Part shown: positions 8,104 to 15,831 of the stretch, in pieces
How the letters are laid out: every line of letters begins with the position of its first letter
How positions within the stretch are numbered: the stretch's first letter is position 1
DNA from: Thiomargarita sp.
GTDB taxonomy: Bacteria; Pseudomonadota; Gammaproteobacteria; Beggiatoales; Beggiatoaceae
Reading direction: 5' to 3'
Length of the DNA stretch: 64,000 bases
Assembly: GCA_020726335.1 (NCBI GenBank)
Contig: DYSU01000002.1
Location: 21,236 to 85,235 of the forward strand
Program-made: the position numbers and the translations under genes
Notes under the pieces: model-generated
Seen by the model: the letters and a program-made list of their open reading frames with translations, nothing else
The model's database searches: none
Told to the model about the DNA's origin: nothing

Positions 8104-9996
8104 ATGACCCAACAACGAGAACCAAAAACGCCCGTCACACTGGACGAACACATTGTCGAAATCGTCAGCGATTCTGGCGAAGGTGCGCAAAAAGCTGGGC
8201 AAACCTTTGGCAACCTCAGTGCCAAAATGGGCAACGGGGTGTGGACGGTGGAAATCATTCCCGCCGAAATTCAACCGCCTGCGCGTTCTCCCGGCGGTGC
8301 CAGTGGCAACCGCATCCGTGTGGGTTCCACCTATATGACCAACGCGGGCAATGAAGCCGATTTGGTGGTGGCGTTTAATGAACAAGTGCTGTATTCGCGC
8401 ATCGCCTCTTATGCCTATAAACAAGGCACGGTTATTTTGCTTGAAAACAAATGGAAAACCGATCAAAGTTTTGAAATCTGCCAGCAATATCAATCGGCAG
8501 TCGCTGAATTTCGTGAACACGGCTTGGTGGTGATCGAAGTGCCGATGGAAGTGGAGTGCTTGAAAATTGTCAGCAATGCACGCAAAGGCAAAAACATGTT
8601 TGTGGTGGGCATGTTATGCCACATTTACCGCCGCGATTTACAAAAAGCCTTTGACGAAGTGCAACTGACTTTTGGCCATAAAGGCGAAAAAGTGGTCAAG
8701 CCCAACCAAGATTTGCTCAAAGCGGGCTATGCTTTTGCTGCGGAACACATTGATTTACATTATGAAATTCCGTCATGGAAAACCCCCAAAGAACGGGATG
8801 CAGAACAATGGGTGGTGATGAATGGCAACCAGTCGTTGGGTTTGGGCATCATGGCTTCGGGCATGGAATTGGTGTCAATGTATCCCATCACCCCCGCCAC
8901 TTCGGCTTCGCATTATTTGGCCGATGTGTTTGTAAAAACAGGGGGTTTTGTCCATCAAGCCGAAGATGAGATTGCCGCAATTGGCTTTGCGCTGGGCGCG
9001 TCGTATGCGGGCAGAACTGCTTGCACCATCACTTCAGGGCCGGGGATTGCGTTAAAAACTGAATTCATCGGTTTGTCGGTGATGGGTGAAATTCCGTTGG
9101 TACTGGTCGATGTGCAACGCGGTGGCCCTTCAACAGGTTTGCCCACCAAAGTGGAACAAGGCGATTTGTTGGCTTTGATGTATGGTGAACCGGGGGACGC
9201 GCCAAAAATCATCATCGCCCCTGCCACCATTGAAGAATGTTTTCATTTTGTCATCATGGCGCGCAAATTGGCGGAAACTTTCAGAGGGCCGGTGGTGATG
9301 TTGACCGATGCCAATTTGGCCACAGGCGTGCAACCGTTTCGCCGCCCCAAATTACAGCCTGAATGGTTTGCGCCACCGATTGACCAATCGGCATGGGACA
9401 GCAAAATCCCCCCTTATGACTGGGATGAACAAACGGGCTTGTCATCGCGTCCCCTTCCGGGTCAACCCGATGGCGAATATGTGTTGACAGGTTTAGCGCA
9501 TACGTTTGAAAGCAAAGTGGTTTATGACCGCGATTCCAACCAAAAAGGCTGCGAAATGCGCAGTAAAAAACTGGCGACTTTGCGCAACACTTTGCAAGCC
9601 CCCACCCTCAATGGCGCAGACAGCGGCGATTTGTTGGTGGTCGGCTGGGGTTCAACTTTGGGCGCGATTGAAGAAGCGGTGGGCAAAATGCAAAAACAAG
9701 GGCATCAAGTCTCGTCGTTGCATTTGCGCTTTTTGTCGCCGATGGAGCCTGATTTAAAAGCGATTTTTGCCCGCTTCAAAAAAGTGATGACGGTGGAAAT
9801 CAACTACAGTGACCGCCTTGACATGCCGTTTATTGAAAATGACAACCGCCGTTATGCGCAACTGGCGACTTTATTGCGCGGTCAAACTTTGGTGGATATT
9901 GATTGTTGGTCGAATGTATATGGTCAACCGATGCAACCGGGGATGATTTATGAACAATTGTTGGCAAAAATTGAAAAAATTGAGGAGGTTGTTTGA
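8104..9996 (+). CDS. korA: 2-oxoacid:ferredoxin oxidoreductase, fused gamma-alpha subunit (KorA-like)
   Basis: This subunit works with KorB to convert a 2-oxoacid, probably 2-oxoglutarate, and CoA to the acyl-CoA, CO2 and reduced ferredoxin. 630 residues. The N-terminal third (to about residue 200) is the gamma domain, with the Gly-rich GGASGNR region and AFNEQVL. The rest is the alpha pyrimidine-binding domain with YPITPATSAS and SGPGIALKTEF. The ATG at 8104 is chosen because an upstream TTG at 8095 directly abuts the AGGA ribosome-binding site. The stop overlaps the korB start by one base (TGATG), so the two are translationally coupled. 2-Oxoglutarate specificity is inferred from the two-subunit fused architecture; pyruvate cannot be excluded. 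Confidence 0.88.
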   Translation: MTQQREPKTPVTLDEHIVEIVSDSGEGAQKAGQTFGNLSAKMGNGVWTVEIIPAEIQPPARSPGGASGNRIRVGSTYMTNAGNEADLVVAFNEQVLYSRIASYAYKQGTVILLENKWKTDQSFEICQQYQSAVAEFREHGLVVIEVPMEVECLKIVSNARKGKNMFVVGMLCHIYRRDLQKAFDEVQLTFGHKGEKVVKPNQDLLKAGYAFAAEHIDLHYEIPSWKTPKERDAEQWVVMNGNQSLGLGIMASGMELVSMYPITPATSASHYLADVFVKTGGFVHQAEDEIAAIGFALGASYAGRTACTITSGPGIALKTEFIGLSVMGEIPLVLVDVQRGGPSTGLPTKVEQGDLLALMYGEPGDAPKIIIAPATIEECFHFVIMARKLAETFRGPVVMLTDANLATGVQPFRRPKLQPEWFAPPIDQSAWDSKIPPYDWDEQTGLSSRPLPGQPDGEYVLTGLAHTFESKVVYDRDSNQKGCEMRSKKLATLRNTLQAPTLNGADSGDLLVVGWGSTLGAIEEAVGKMQKQGHQVSSLHLRFLSPMEPDLKAIFARFKKVMTVEINYSDRLDMPFIENDNRRYAQLATLLRGQTLVDIDCWSNVYGQPMQPGMIYEQLLAKIEKIEEVV

Positions 9997-10943
9997 TGTT
10001 TGCCCTGAAAGCGGATTGGTCTCAAGAGATTAAAAAACGTTATTTTACCTTGGATGATTATACGGGCGGCGAAGCGCGCTGGTGTCCGGGTTGTGGGGAT
10101 CATGCGGTATTGACCGTGGTGCAACGCATTTGCCGCGATAAGCAAATTTTGCCTGAAAAAACCGTGGCGGTGTCGGGCATCGGTTGTTCCAGCCGTTTGC
10201 CGCATTATATGGGAACATATGGCTTTCACGGCACCCATGGACGGGCGTTGACCATCGCTTGTGGTATTCGTTCGCGTCGTCCTGATTTGGATGTGTGGGT
10301 GGCCACAGGTGACGGCGATTGTTTTTCTATCGGTGCAGGCCATTGGATTCATGCGATTCGCTATAACATGAACATGGTGGTCTTGATTTTTGACAATAAT
10401 GTCTATGGTTTGACCAAAAAACAAATGTCGCCCACCAGTCCGTTGGGGTTTAAAAACAACACCGCACCGCGTGGGACGATTTTACAGCCGCTGAATCCGT
10501 TGACGGTGACTTTGGGCATCACCAATGTGTCGTTTGTGGCGCAAACCATTGATTGGAATCCCGCGCATTTATACGCGACCTTGCAAGCGGCGCATAACCA
10601 TCGCGGCACCAGTTTTGTGCGCATTTTACAGCGGTGTCCTGTTTATTCGGATGAAGTGTTTAGCGATATTCAAAATGATCCCAGCAAAATATTGTTTCTC
10701 AACCATAAAAATGGCATTCATATTGGGGACAATGTTAAACGTTTGTTTCCAACCCAGCGGGAACATGACCCCAGCAATATGAGCGAAGCTTATGATATTG
10801 CGAGGAATCATGTGCCTGTCGGCTTGTTGTATCACGCGCCACAAACCCCCTGCTATGAAGATTTTTCCAGCGTTGGGCGACACATGGGCATAGAAGATAA
10901 AATGAAAGGCTTAAATGACGCGCTAGACCAATTTGCTGTTTAA
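9996..10943 (+). CDS. korB: 2-oxoacid:ferredoxin oxidoreductase, beta subunit (KorB-like)
   Basis: The thiamine-diphosphate-binding catalytic subunit paired with KorA. 315 residues. It contains RWCPGCGDH near residue 27, GIGCSSRLPHYM, and the TPP-binding stretch from TGDGDCFSIG through DNNVYGLTKKQ. The cysteines in CPGC and GCSS fit the [4Fe-4S] ligands of this family. A strong GAGGAGG (9982-9988) inside the end of korA drives translation. The TGATG overlap defines the start and makes the earlier in-frame TTG unnecessary. The small CCGC/GCGG palindrome at 10954-10965 follows the gene but has no T-run. Confidence 0.9.
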   Translation: MFALKADWSQEIKKRYFTLDDYTGGEARWCPGCGDHAVLTVVQRICRDKQILPEKTVAVSGIGCSSRLPHYMGTYGFHGTHGRALTIACGIRSRRPDLDVWVATGDGDCFSIGAGHWIHAIRYNMNMVVLIFDNNVYGLTKKQMSPTSPLGFKNNTAPRGTILQPLNPLTVTLGITNVSFVAQTIDWNPAHLYATLQAAHNHRGTSFVRILQRCPVYSDEVFSDIQNDPSKILFLNHKNGIHIGDNVKRLFPTQREHDPSNMSEAYDIARNHVPVGLLYHAPQTPCYEDFSSVGRHMGIEDKMKGLNDALDQFAV

Positions 10944-10980
10944 TCTCACATTTCCGCTTCAGCGGGCGGTGATGAAATAG

Positions 10981-11010
10981 TTGCTATTGTTAAGCCATTG
11001 TTGTTAGAAT
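10981..11010 (+). promoter_or_regulatory. Probable promoter of the ribosomal protein cluster
   Basis: TTGCTA (10981-10986) and TAGAAT (11005-11010) are separated by 18 bases, 37 bases before the rpmB start. It would drive rpmB-rpmG and possibly the following rpsF-rpsR-rplI. Confidence 0.45.
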
Positions 11011-11046
11011 TGCACGTTTTATTTTCAACTTGAATAAGGGTTTTTT

Positions 11047-11280
11047 ATGTCAAGAGTATGTCAGGTGACGGGGAAACATACCGTAACAGGTAACAATGTT
11101 TCTCACGCCCACAATAAAACCCGCCGTCGTTTTTTGCCTAATTTACACCAGCACCGTTTTTGGGTGGCCAGTGAAAACCGTTGGGTAAAATTGCGGGTCA
11201 GTACAAAAGGTTTACGCATGATTGACAAGCTCGGCATTGATGCGGTGCTGGTTGATTTGCGTAAGCGTGGCGAAATTTAA
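11047..11280 (+). CDS. rpmB: 50S ribosomal protein L28
   Basis: A structural protein of the large ribosomal subunit. 77 residues, full length. The N terminus [10 protein letters not shown] and the following [17 protein letters not shown] are hallmarks of L28. Of the zinc-type cysteines only one remains (Cys5), so it is the Zn-independent type. An AAGGG lies upstream. rpmG follows 15 bases later, the normal rpmBG pair. Confidence 0.96.
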   Translation: MSRVCQVTGKHTVTGNNVSHAHNKTRRRFLPNLHQHRFWVASENRWVKLRVSTKGLRMIDKLGIDAVLVDLRKRGEI

Positions 11281-11295
11281 TGAAGAGTGATTATC

Positions 11296-11451
11296 ATGCG
11301 TGAAAAAATTAAACTGGTTTCTTCAGCAGGCACAGGCCATTTTTACACCACCACCAAAAACAAACGCACCACTCCTGAAAAATTGTCATTTAAAAAATAT
11401 GACCCTGTGGTGCGTAAGCATGTGGAATACAAAGAAGCCAAAATTAAATAA
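11296..11451 (+). CDS. rpmG: 50S ribosomal protein L33
   Basis: 51 residues, too short for many ORF lists. The sequence starts [19 protein letters not shown] and ends in a basic stretch (EYKEAKIK), matching L33 throughout. It has no cysteines, so it is the Zn-free form. It sits 15 bases after rpmB, within the same transcript. Confidence 0.95.
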   Translation: MREKIKLVSSAGTGHFYTTTKNKRTTPEKLSFKKYDPVVRKHVEYKEAKIK

Positions 11452-11501
11452 CGCTTCTCCTTGCTTTGTCTGACAAAGCTGCCTAAACCGTAAGGAGTTC
11501 T

Positions 11502-11867
11502 ATGAAACATTACGAAATTGTGTGTTTGGTCCACCCTGACCAAAGCGAGCAAGTCCCTGCGATGATTCAACGCTATCAAAATATGATCACTGAAAACGGC
11601 GGCGTGTTTCATCGTTTGGAAGATTGGGGACGCAGACAACTGGCTTATCCCATCAACAAAGTGCATAAAGCGCATTATATTTTGATGAACATTGAATGCG
11701 ATGTGGCTTCCTTAAACGAATTAACCAATGCGTTTCGGTTTAACGATGCGGTGTTACGCAATTTAGTGATTACCCGTAAAGCCGCCGTCACTGAACCTTC
11801 TGTGATGGTACGCAAAGAAGAACCTGTAGACCATGATGATGACATCATGGATGATGATGAAGAATAA
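11502..11867 (+). CDS. rpsF: 30S ribosomal protein S6
   Basis: A small-subunit protein that pairs with S18. 121 residues. It begins [18 protein letters not shown] and has the conserved [14 protein letters not shown] and the MNIEC strand. The tail after about residue 100 is very acidic ([16 protein letters not shown]), the region RimK glutamylates in enterobacteria. Preceded by AAGGAG. It heads the S6-S18-L9 block and lies 50 bases after rpmG. Confidence 0.96.
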   Translation: MKHYEIVCLVHPDQSEQVPAMIQRYQNMITENGGVFHRLEDWGRRQLAYPINKVHKAHYILMNIECDVASLNELTNAFRFNDAVLRNLVITRKAAVTEPSVMVRKEEPVDHDDDIMDDDEE

Positions 11868-11878
11868 GGGAGTTCACC

Positions 11879-12109
11879 ATGTCACGTTTTTTCCGTCGTA
11901 AAAGATATTGCCGTTTCACCGCCGAAGGGGTGAGTGAAATTGATTACAAAGACGTTAATACTTTAAAAGCCTATGTCACTGAAACTGGTAAAATTGTTCC
12001 CAGCCGCATCACGGGTACCAAAGCCAAATACCAACGTCAGTTGTCCACTGCGGTCAAACGCGCCCGTTATTTGGCCTTGTTGCCTTATTCTGACGCGCAC
12101 GAATATTAA
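11879..12109 (+). CDS. rpsR: 30S ribosomal protein S18
   Basis: 76 residues. The motif [10 protein letters not shown] at the start, the central [10 protein letters not shown] and the basic KYQRQL...[11 protein letters not shown] identify S18. It lies 11 bases after rpsF with its own GGGAG site. priB, which sits between rpsF and rpsR in enterobacteria, is absent. Confidence 0.96.
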   Translation: MSRFFRRKRYCRFTAEGVSEIDYKDVNTLKAYVTETGKIVPSRITGTKAKYQRQLSTAVKRARYLALLPYSDAHEY

Positions 12110-12121
12110 CAGGGGTTGAGC

Positions 12122-12571
12122 ATGGAATTAATTTTATTAGACACAATCAAATACCTCGGTGCTTTGGGCGATAAAGTCAATGTCAAACCGGGTTATGGCC
12201 GCAATTATTTAGTGCCACAAGGCAAAGCCATTCCCGTCACCGCAGAAAACTTGGCCGCATTTGAAACCCGCCGTGCTGAGCTTGAACAACACCAAAGCGA
12301 CAAAATGGCGGTTGCCCAAGCGGCGGCGGCTCGTTTGGCTGAAATGACTGTGATTATTTCAGGCAAAGCCAGCAGTGAAGGCAAGCTTTATGGCTCTGTC
12401 AGCAGTGCCGATATTGCCAAAGCGGCGACCGATGCAGGGGTTGAAATCAATAAAAACATGATTCGAGTCACAGGCGATCATTTACGCCAAGTGGGCGAAT
12501 ACGAAGTGACCGTGCATTTACATTCTGATGTTGATGCCACCTTAACGGTTCATGTGGTGGCTGAAGACTAA
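12122..12571 (+). CDS. rplI: 50S ribosomal protein L9
   Basis: 149 residues, the usual two-domain L9. The N-terminal domain has GDKVNVKPGYGRNYLVPQGKA-type sequence (residues 18-38); a long helix and the C-terminal RNA-binding domain follow. The ATG at 12122 is preferred over the TTG at 12116 because the AGGGG site (12111-12115) is correctly spaced. It ends the ribosomal cluster and is followed by a strong stem-loop. Confidence 0.95.
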   Translation: MELILLDTIKYLGALGDKVNVKPGYGRNYLVPQGKAIPVTAENLAAFETRRAELEQHQSDKMAVAQAAAARLAEMTVIISGKASSEGKLYGSVSSADIAKAATDAGVEINKNMIRVTGDHLRQVGEYEVTVHLHSDVDATLTVHVVAED

Positions 12572-12580
12572 CCAGCCCAA

Positions 12581-12602
12581 GTCGGGTTAGTGATAACCCG
12601 AC
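12581..12602 (+). terminator. Stem-loop after rplI
   Basis: GTCGGGTTA (12581-12589) and TAACCCGAC (12594-12602) form a perfect 9-bp stem with a GTGA tetraloop, ten bases after the rplI stop. No T-run follows, so it may act as a Rho-independent terminator only weakly, or as an mRNA 3' end stabiliser. Confidence 0.5.
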
Positions 12603-12672
12603 CCACCCCACAATAAAAAACCAACCTGCCTTATAAAATAAATAATCATCACCATCAACAAGATGATTAGCC

Positions 12673-12678
12673 TATAAT
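12673..12678 (+). promoter_or_regulatory. Probable -10 box of mdh
   Basis: A perfect TATAAT lies 50 bases before the mdh start, downstream of the rplI stem-loop. The -35 region is poor. Confidence 0.4.
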
Positions 12679-12727
12679 AAACCCCCCCCTTATCCTTTTG
12701 ATTCACTGTCAATGCCAAGGAGTTATC

Positions 12728-13738
12728 ATGCATCAACCCGTCAATATTGCAATCACTGGGGCTGCAGGACAAATCGCTTATTCTTTGATTTTTCGCATTG
12801 TCTCGGGCGAATTGCTGGGTAAAGAACAACCCATCCATTTGAGATTATTGGAAATTCCTGCCGCCCAAGCCGCATTAGAAGGGGTGGTGATGGAATTAGA
12901 CGATTGCGCTTATCCTCTGCTAGCGCAACTGTATTATGGCGATGACATGCGTCGGGCTTTTGACCAAGTGGATTATGTGTTTTTAATCGGCGCAACACCC
13001 CGCAAAGCAGGCATGGAGCGCAGTGAATTGTTGAGCATCAATGCCCAAGTGTTTCACAGCCAAGGCAAAATACTCAATCAATACGCCCATCCACAGGCTA
13101 AAATCATCGTGGTTGGCAATCCTGCCAACACCAATGCCTATATCACCCGCCGTGCCGCGCCCGATTTGCCCGACAGTTGTTTTTCTTCATTGATGCGGCT
13201 AGACCACAACCGCGCCTTGAGCATTATTGCCAATAAAATCAGTTCAGTACAAAACAAAGCCAAAGCTGAATGCCAAACCAATCAACTCAAGCAAATGGTG
13301 GTTTGGGGCAATCATTCCAGCAGTCAATACGCCGACATCAGTTATCTGACTTGCAAAGACATTCCCATCGGTGCGAGTTTTGATTTGGATTGGCTAGACC
13401 AAAGCTTTGTGCCTGCGGTACAACAACGCGGCGCGCAAATCATCCAACAGCGCGGTCACTCCAGCGCAGCATCCGCTGCCAACGCCATTTTAAGCCAAAT
13501 GTACGATTGGAAACACGGCACCAAAGCCAATGACTGGGTCAGCATGGGGGTCATCAGCGATGGCAGTTATGACATCGAAGCGGGTTTATTTTATTCCTTC
13601 CCTGTCACCATTGAAAAGGGCCAATATCACATTGTGCCCGATTTACCCCTGAGTACCCGCAGCCACAACCACATGCAAGCCAGTTTGCGCGAATTACAAA
13701 AAGAACGCGATGCGGTGTTAAAACTCAAATGGGCTTAA
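12728..13738 (+). CDS. mdh: Malate dehydrogenase (LDH-like MDH)
   Basis: NAD-dependent interconversion of malate and oxaloacetate in the TCA cycle. 336 residues. It has the Rossmann motif GAAGQIAYSL, the MELDDCAYPLL segment typical of this MDH type, GNPANTNAYI, the catalytic pair region LMRLDHNRA and VWGNHS. The ATG at 12728 has AAGGAG at 12717-12722 and gives the family's usual N terminus; an upstream in-frame start at 12698 is unlikely. The stop codon interlocks with that of the convergent nnrS gene. Confidence 0.94.
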   Translation: MHQPVNIAITGAAGQIAYSLIFRIVSGELLGKEQPIHLRLLEIPAAQAALEGVVMELDDCAYPLLAQLYYGDDMRRAFDQVDYVFLIGATPRKAGMERSELLSINAQVFHSQGKILNQYAHPQAKIIVVGNPANTNAYITRRAAPDLPDSCFSSLMRLDHNRALSIIANKISSVQNKAKAECQTNQLKQMVVWGNHSSSQYADISYLTCKDIPIGASFDLDWLDQSFVPAVQQRGAQIIQQRGHSSAASAANAILSQMYDWKHGTKANDWVSMGVISDGSYDIEAGLFYSFPVTIEKGQYHIVPDLPLSTRSHNHMQASLRELQKERDAVLKLKWA

Positions 13739-14925
13739 CCTGCTTGGCCATCAGGGCGCGCTTGCCATAAATAAGGGGCATACACCCACAAAAACAGCAC
13801 AAACGCAATGACCCACAAGCCACTGGCCAAAGTCAGCCACAACGTATAATAACCCACCCACAGCGCGGGTAATATCACCCGCACAACGCCCGCCAACAAC
13901 AACAACGCAAATGCCAACATCACCGTTTTCGGCACTTGATGAACAGCGCGCCCCGTATGACCCGTGCTGACTCTGGCCATCATGCCCAACGTCATCATGC
14001 CGATACCGCCCACCGCCATGGCATGGACATCCAGCGTGGGCAACAACGGCCACCATGGCATCACCGCCGCCAATAAAAAGCCAAAAATCAACCACGCATA
14101 GCCCAGATGCAACACCCACAACAGCGGCACTTGCCAGATTTTACGGTGATACCAACCTGCCAAACGCAGACTATTGACCGCCGCCAACAGAAAAGCCAAA
14201 CCGCTGTGCAACAACGGCGGTTGCCAAAACAATGCACTCAGCGCGTAAATGACCAACAAGCCCACATTCAACCGCTCCAACCATGGCCGCGTGACCAACC
14301 TCAAGCTGCCGTCGATGGCGCGTTCCGTAAAAAACGGCAACACCCGCCCGAGCAAAATCATGATTAACAGCACAATCAAATACAACATACCGTACAAACC
14401 TGTGTGCAAAGTTTGCGTCCAACCGAGCAATTGAGCATGTACCAAACCATTACAGCCCGCCATCAAGAACAATAACCCGATAAAAAACAAATTGTTGTGA
14501 TTTCTGCCTTTCACCAACGGTTTGATCAACGCCCCCGCCAACAAAGGCAAAAACAGCAAATCACCAACGGCAATCCACGTTGCGGGCGCAAAAAAAGGCA
14601 ACAACCGACCCGCCAACCACACCAAAACCAAAGCGGCCAACGGGGCATTGTTCAAAGTCTGCACCCCCGTCCAATTGCGCACCGCCGTCAACAAAAAACC
14701 GGCCATCACCGCCGTGGTATAACCGAACAACATTTCATGGCTGTGCCAATAACTGCCTGTATAATAAGCAGAAACGGACAATGTCTGCCCATAGACCCAC
14801 ATCGCCAGCCACGACAAAATAAACACCACGGCAACAAGGCCTGCGCTGATGAAAAAAGGGCGAAAACCCAAAGCGAACAAAGCAAAGCCGCGCGCTTTTG
14901 GGCGGGCGGTCGAAATCTGTATCAT
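13735..14925 (-). CDS. nnrS: NnrS family haem/copper membrane protein
   Basis: NnrS proteins are multi-pass inner-membrane haem- and copper-containing proteins linked to nitric oxide tolerance in denitrifiers. 396 residues with about 12 hydrophobic segments. The family motif region near residues 35-75 shows GSYWHSHEMLFGYT with conserved His, and the late HAMAVGGIGMMTLGMM stretch with ARVSTGHTGR is diagnostic. The start codon overlaps the stop of the upstream Wzm-type gene by four bases (ATGA on the minus strand), so it looks translationally coupled to a polysaccharide exporter. No NO reductase or NnrR gene is nearby. Confidence 0.9.
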   Translation of the reverse strand: MIQISTARPKARGFALFALGFRPFFISAGLVAVVFILSWLAMWVYGQTLSVSAYYTGSYWHSHEMLFGYTTAVMAGFLLTAVRNWTGVQTLNNAPLAALVLVWLAGRLLPFFAPATWIAVGDLLFLPLLAGALIKPLVKGRNHNNLFFIGLLFLMAGCNGLVHAQLLGWTQTLHTGLYGMLYLIVLLIMILLGRVLPFFTERAIDGSLRLVTRPWLERLNVGLLVIYALSALFWQPPLLHSGLAFLLAAVNSLRLAGWYHRKIWQVPLLWVLHLGYAWLIFGFLLAAVMPWWPLLPTLDVHAMAVGGIGMMTLGMMARVSTGHTGRAVHQVPKTVMLAFALLLLAGVVRVILPALWVGYYTLWLTLASGLWVIAFVLFLWVYAPYLWQARPDGQAG

Positions 14926-15731
14926 AAAACGTCTCCAAAACTGCGCTGAATTCTCATAAAAAACCAGCCACCCAGCACAAAAACGCAGAGTGACACAAGC
15001 GATACAATCAGTAAATGATGCACGTCAAGGTGTTGGCGCAACAGCAATTGACGGTATAATTCCACGAAAAAATAGAATGGATTCAAATAGAACCACGCCC
15101 GATAACTGTCGGGAACCATGGAAAGGGGGTAAATAATCGGCGTGAGAAAAAACCACACCGACAGCAACAGGGCGAAAACTTGCTGTAAATCACGCAAAAA
15201 CACACAAATTGCCGCAGAAAAGGCCACCAAACCCATGGTGAACAAAAACTGCAAACCCAGCACCAACGGCAACAGCCACCACGTCCATGCCAAATAGCCG
15301 TTAAACAGCAAATACAATAAAAACAAGCCGAAACCAATGCCATTGAGAATATACGCCACCATCGCGCCCGCATAAGGCAAAATATGCACGGGAAACGCCA
15401 CTTTGGTGATGAGCGACGATTTTTCCAGCAACAAGCCCGTGGAACGACCAAAGGCATCGGCAAACGCCATCCATGGCAACAGACCCGCCAATAAATACAC
15501 GGCAAATTGATCCGTGCCTGTTTCAGACAAAGACACCCGCATTTTCATAATCACTGAGAAAATAAACACATAGATTAAAATAGTCACCAACGGATTGATG
15601 ACCGTCCACAACAAACCACCGATGGAATTGGCAAAACGGGTGTTGATGTCTTGATAAATAAACTCACGCAATAACGATTTGTATCGAATGGGCGCGATAA
15701 ACCACGATTGAAGATGCGCTTGCTTGCTCAT
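14922..15731 (-). CDS. wzm: ABC-2 type polysaccharide export permease (Wzm-like)
   Basis: Transmembrane subunit of an O-antigen or capsule ABC exporter, moving lipid-linked polysaccharide to the periplasm. 269 residues from the ATG at 15731, with six hydrophobic segments. Typical features are RFANSIGGLLWTVINPL near the N terminus, LLAGLLPWMAF, FLTPIIYPLSMVP and WFYLNPFYFF. The frame extends 49 residues further upstream, but that part is uncharacteristic. No clear ribosome-binding site marks either start. Its ATPase partner is not adjacent; the only Wzt in the window is 28 kb away (43881-45056). Upstream lies an O-acyltransferase on the same strand. Confidence 0.88.
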   Translation of the reverse strand: MSKQAHLQSWFIAPIRYKSLLREFIYQDINTRFANSIGGLLWTVINPLVTILIYVFIFSVIMKMRVSLSETGTDQFAVYLLAGLLPWMAFADAFGRSTGLLLEKSSLITKVAFPVHILPYAGAMVAYILNGIGFGLFLLYLLFNGYLAWTWWLLPLVLGLQFLFTMGLVAFSAAICVFLRDLQQVFALLLSVWFFLTPIIYPLSMVPDSYRAWFYLNPFYFFVELYRQLLLRQHLDVHHLLIVSLVSLCVFVLGGWFFMRIQRSFGDVL

Positions 15732-15831
15732 ATTGGCTTTATAAGTGAATAAAATATCGGATTCTACCATGTGACAACTGGGCTGTGTTTTATTGCAGAC
15801 AAGCGGCCATGGCTTCAGTTTTTGCAGAATG

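Noticed and set aside
14497..14949. 150-codon plus-strand open frame
   Set aside because: Antisense to nnrS, with low-complexity basic composition and no recognisable motif; a shadow of the real gene.
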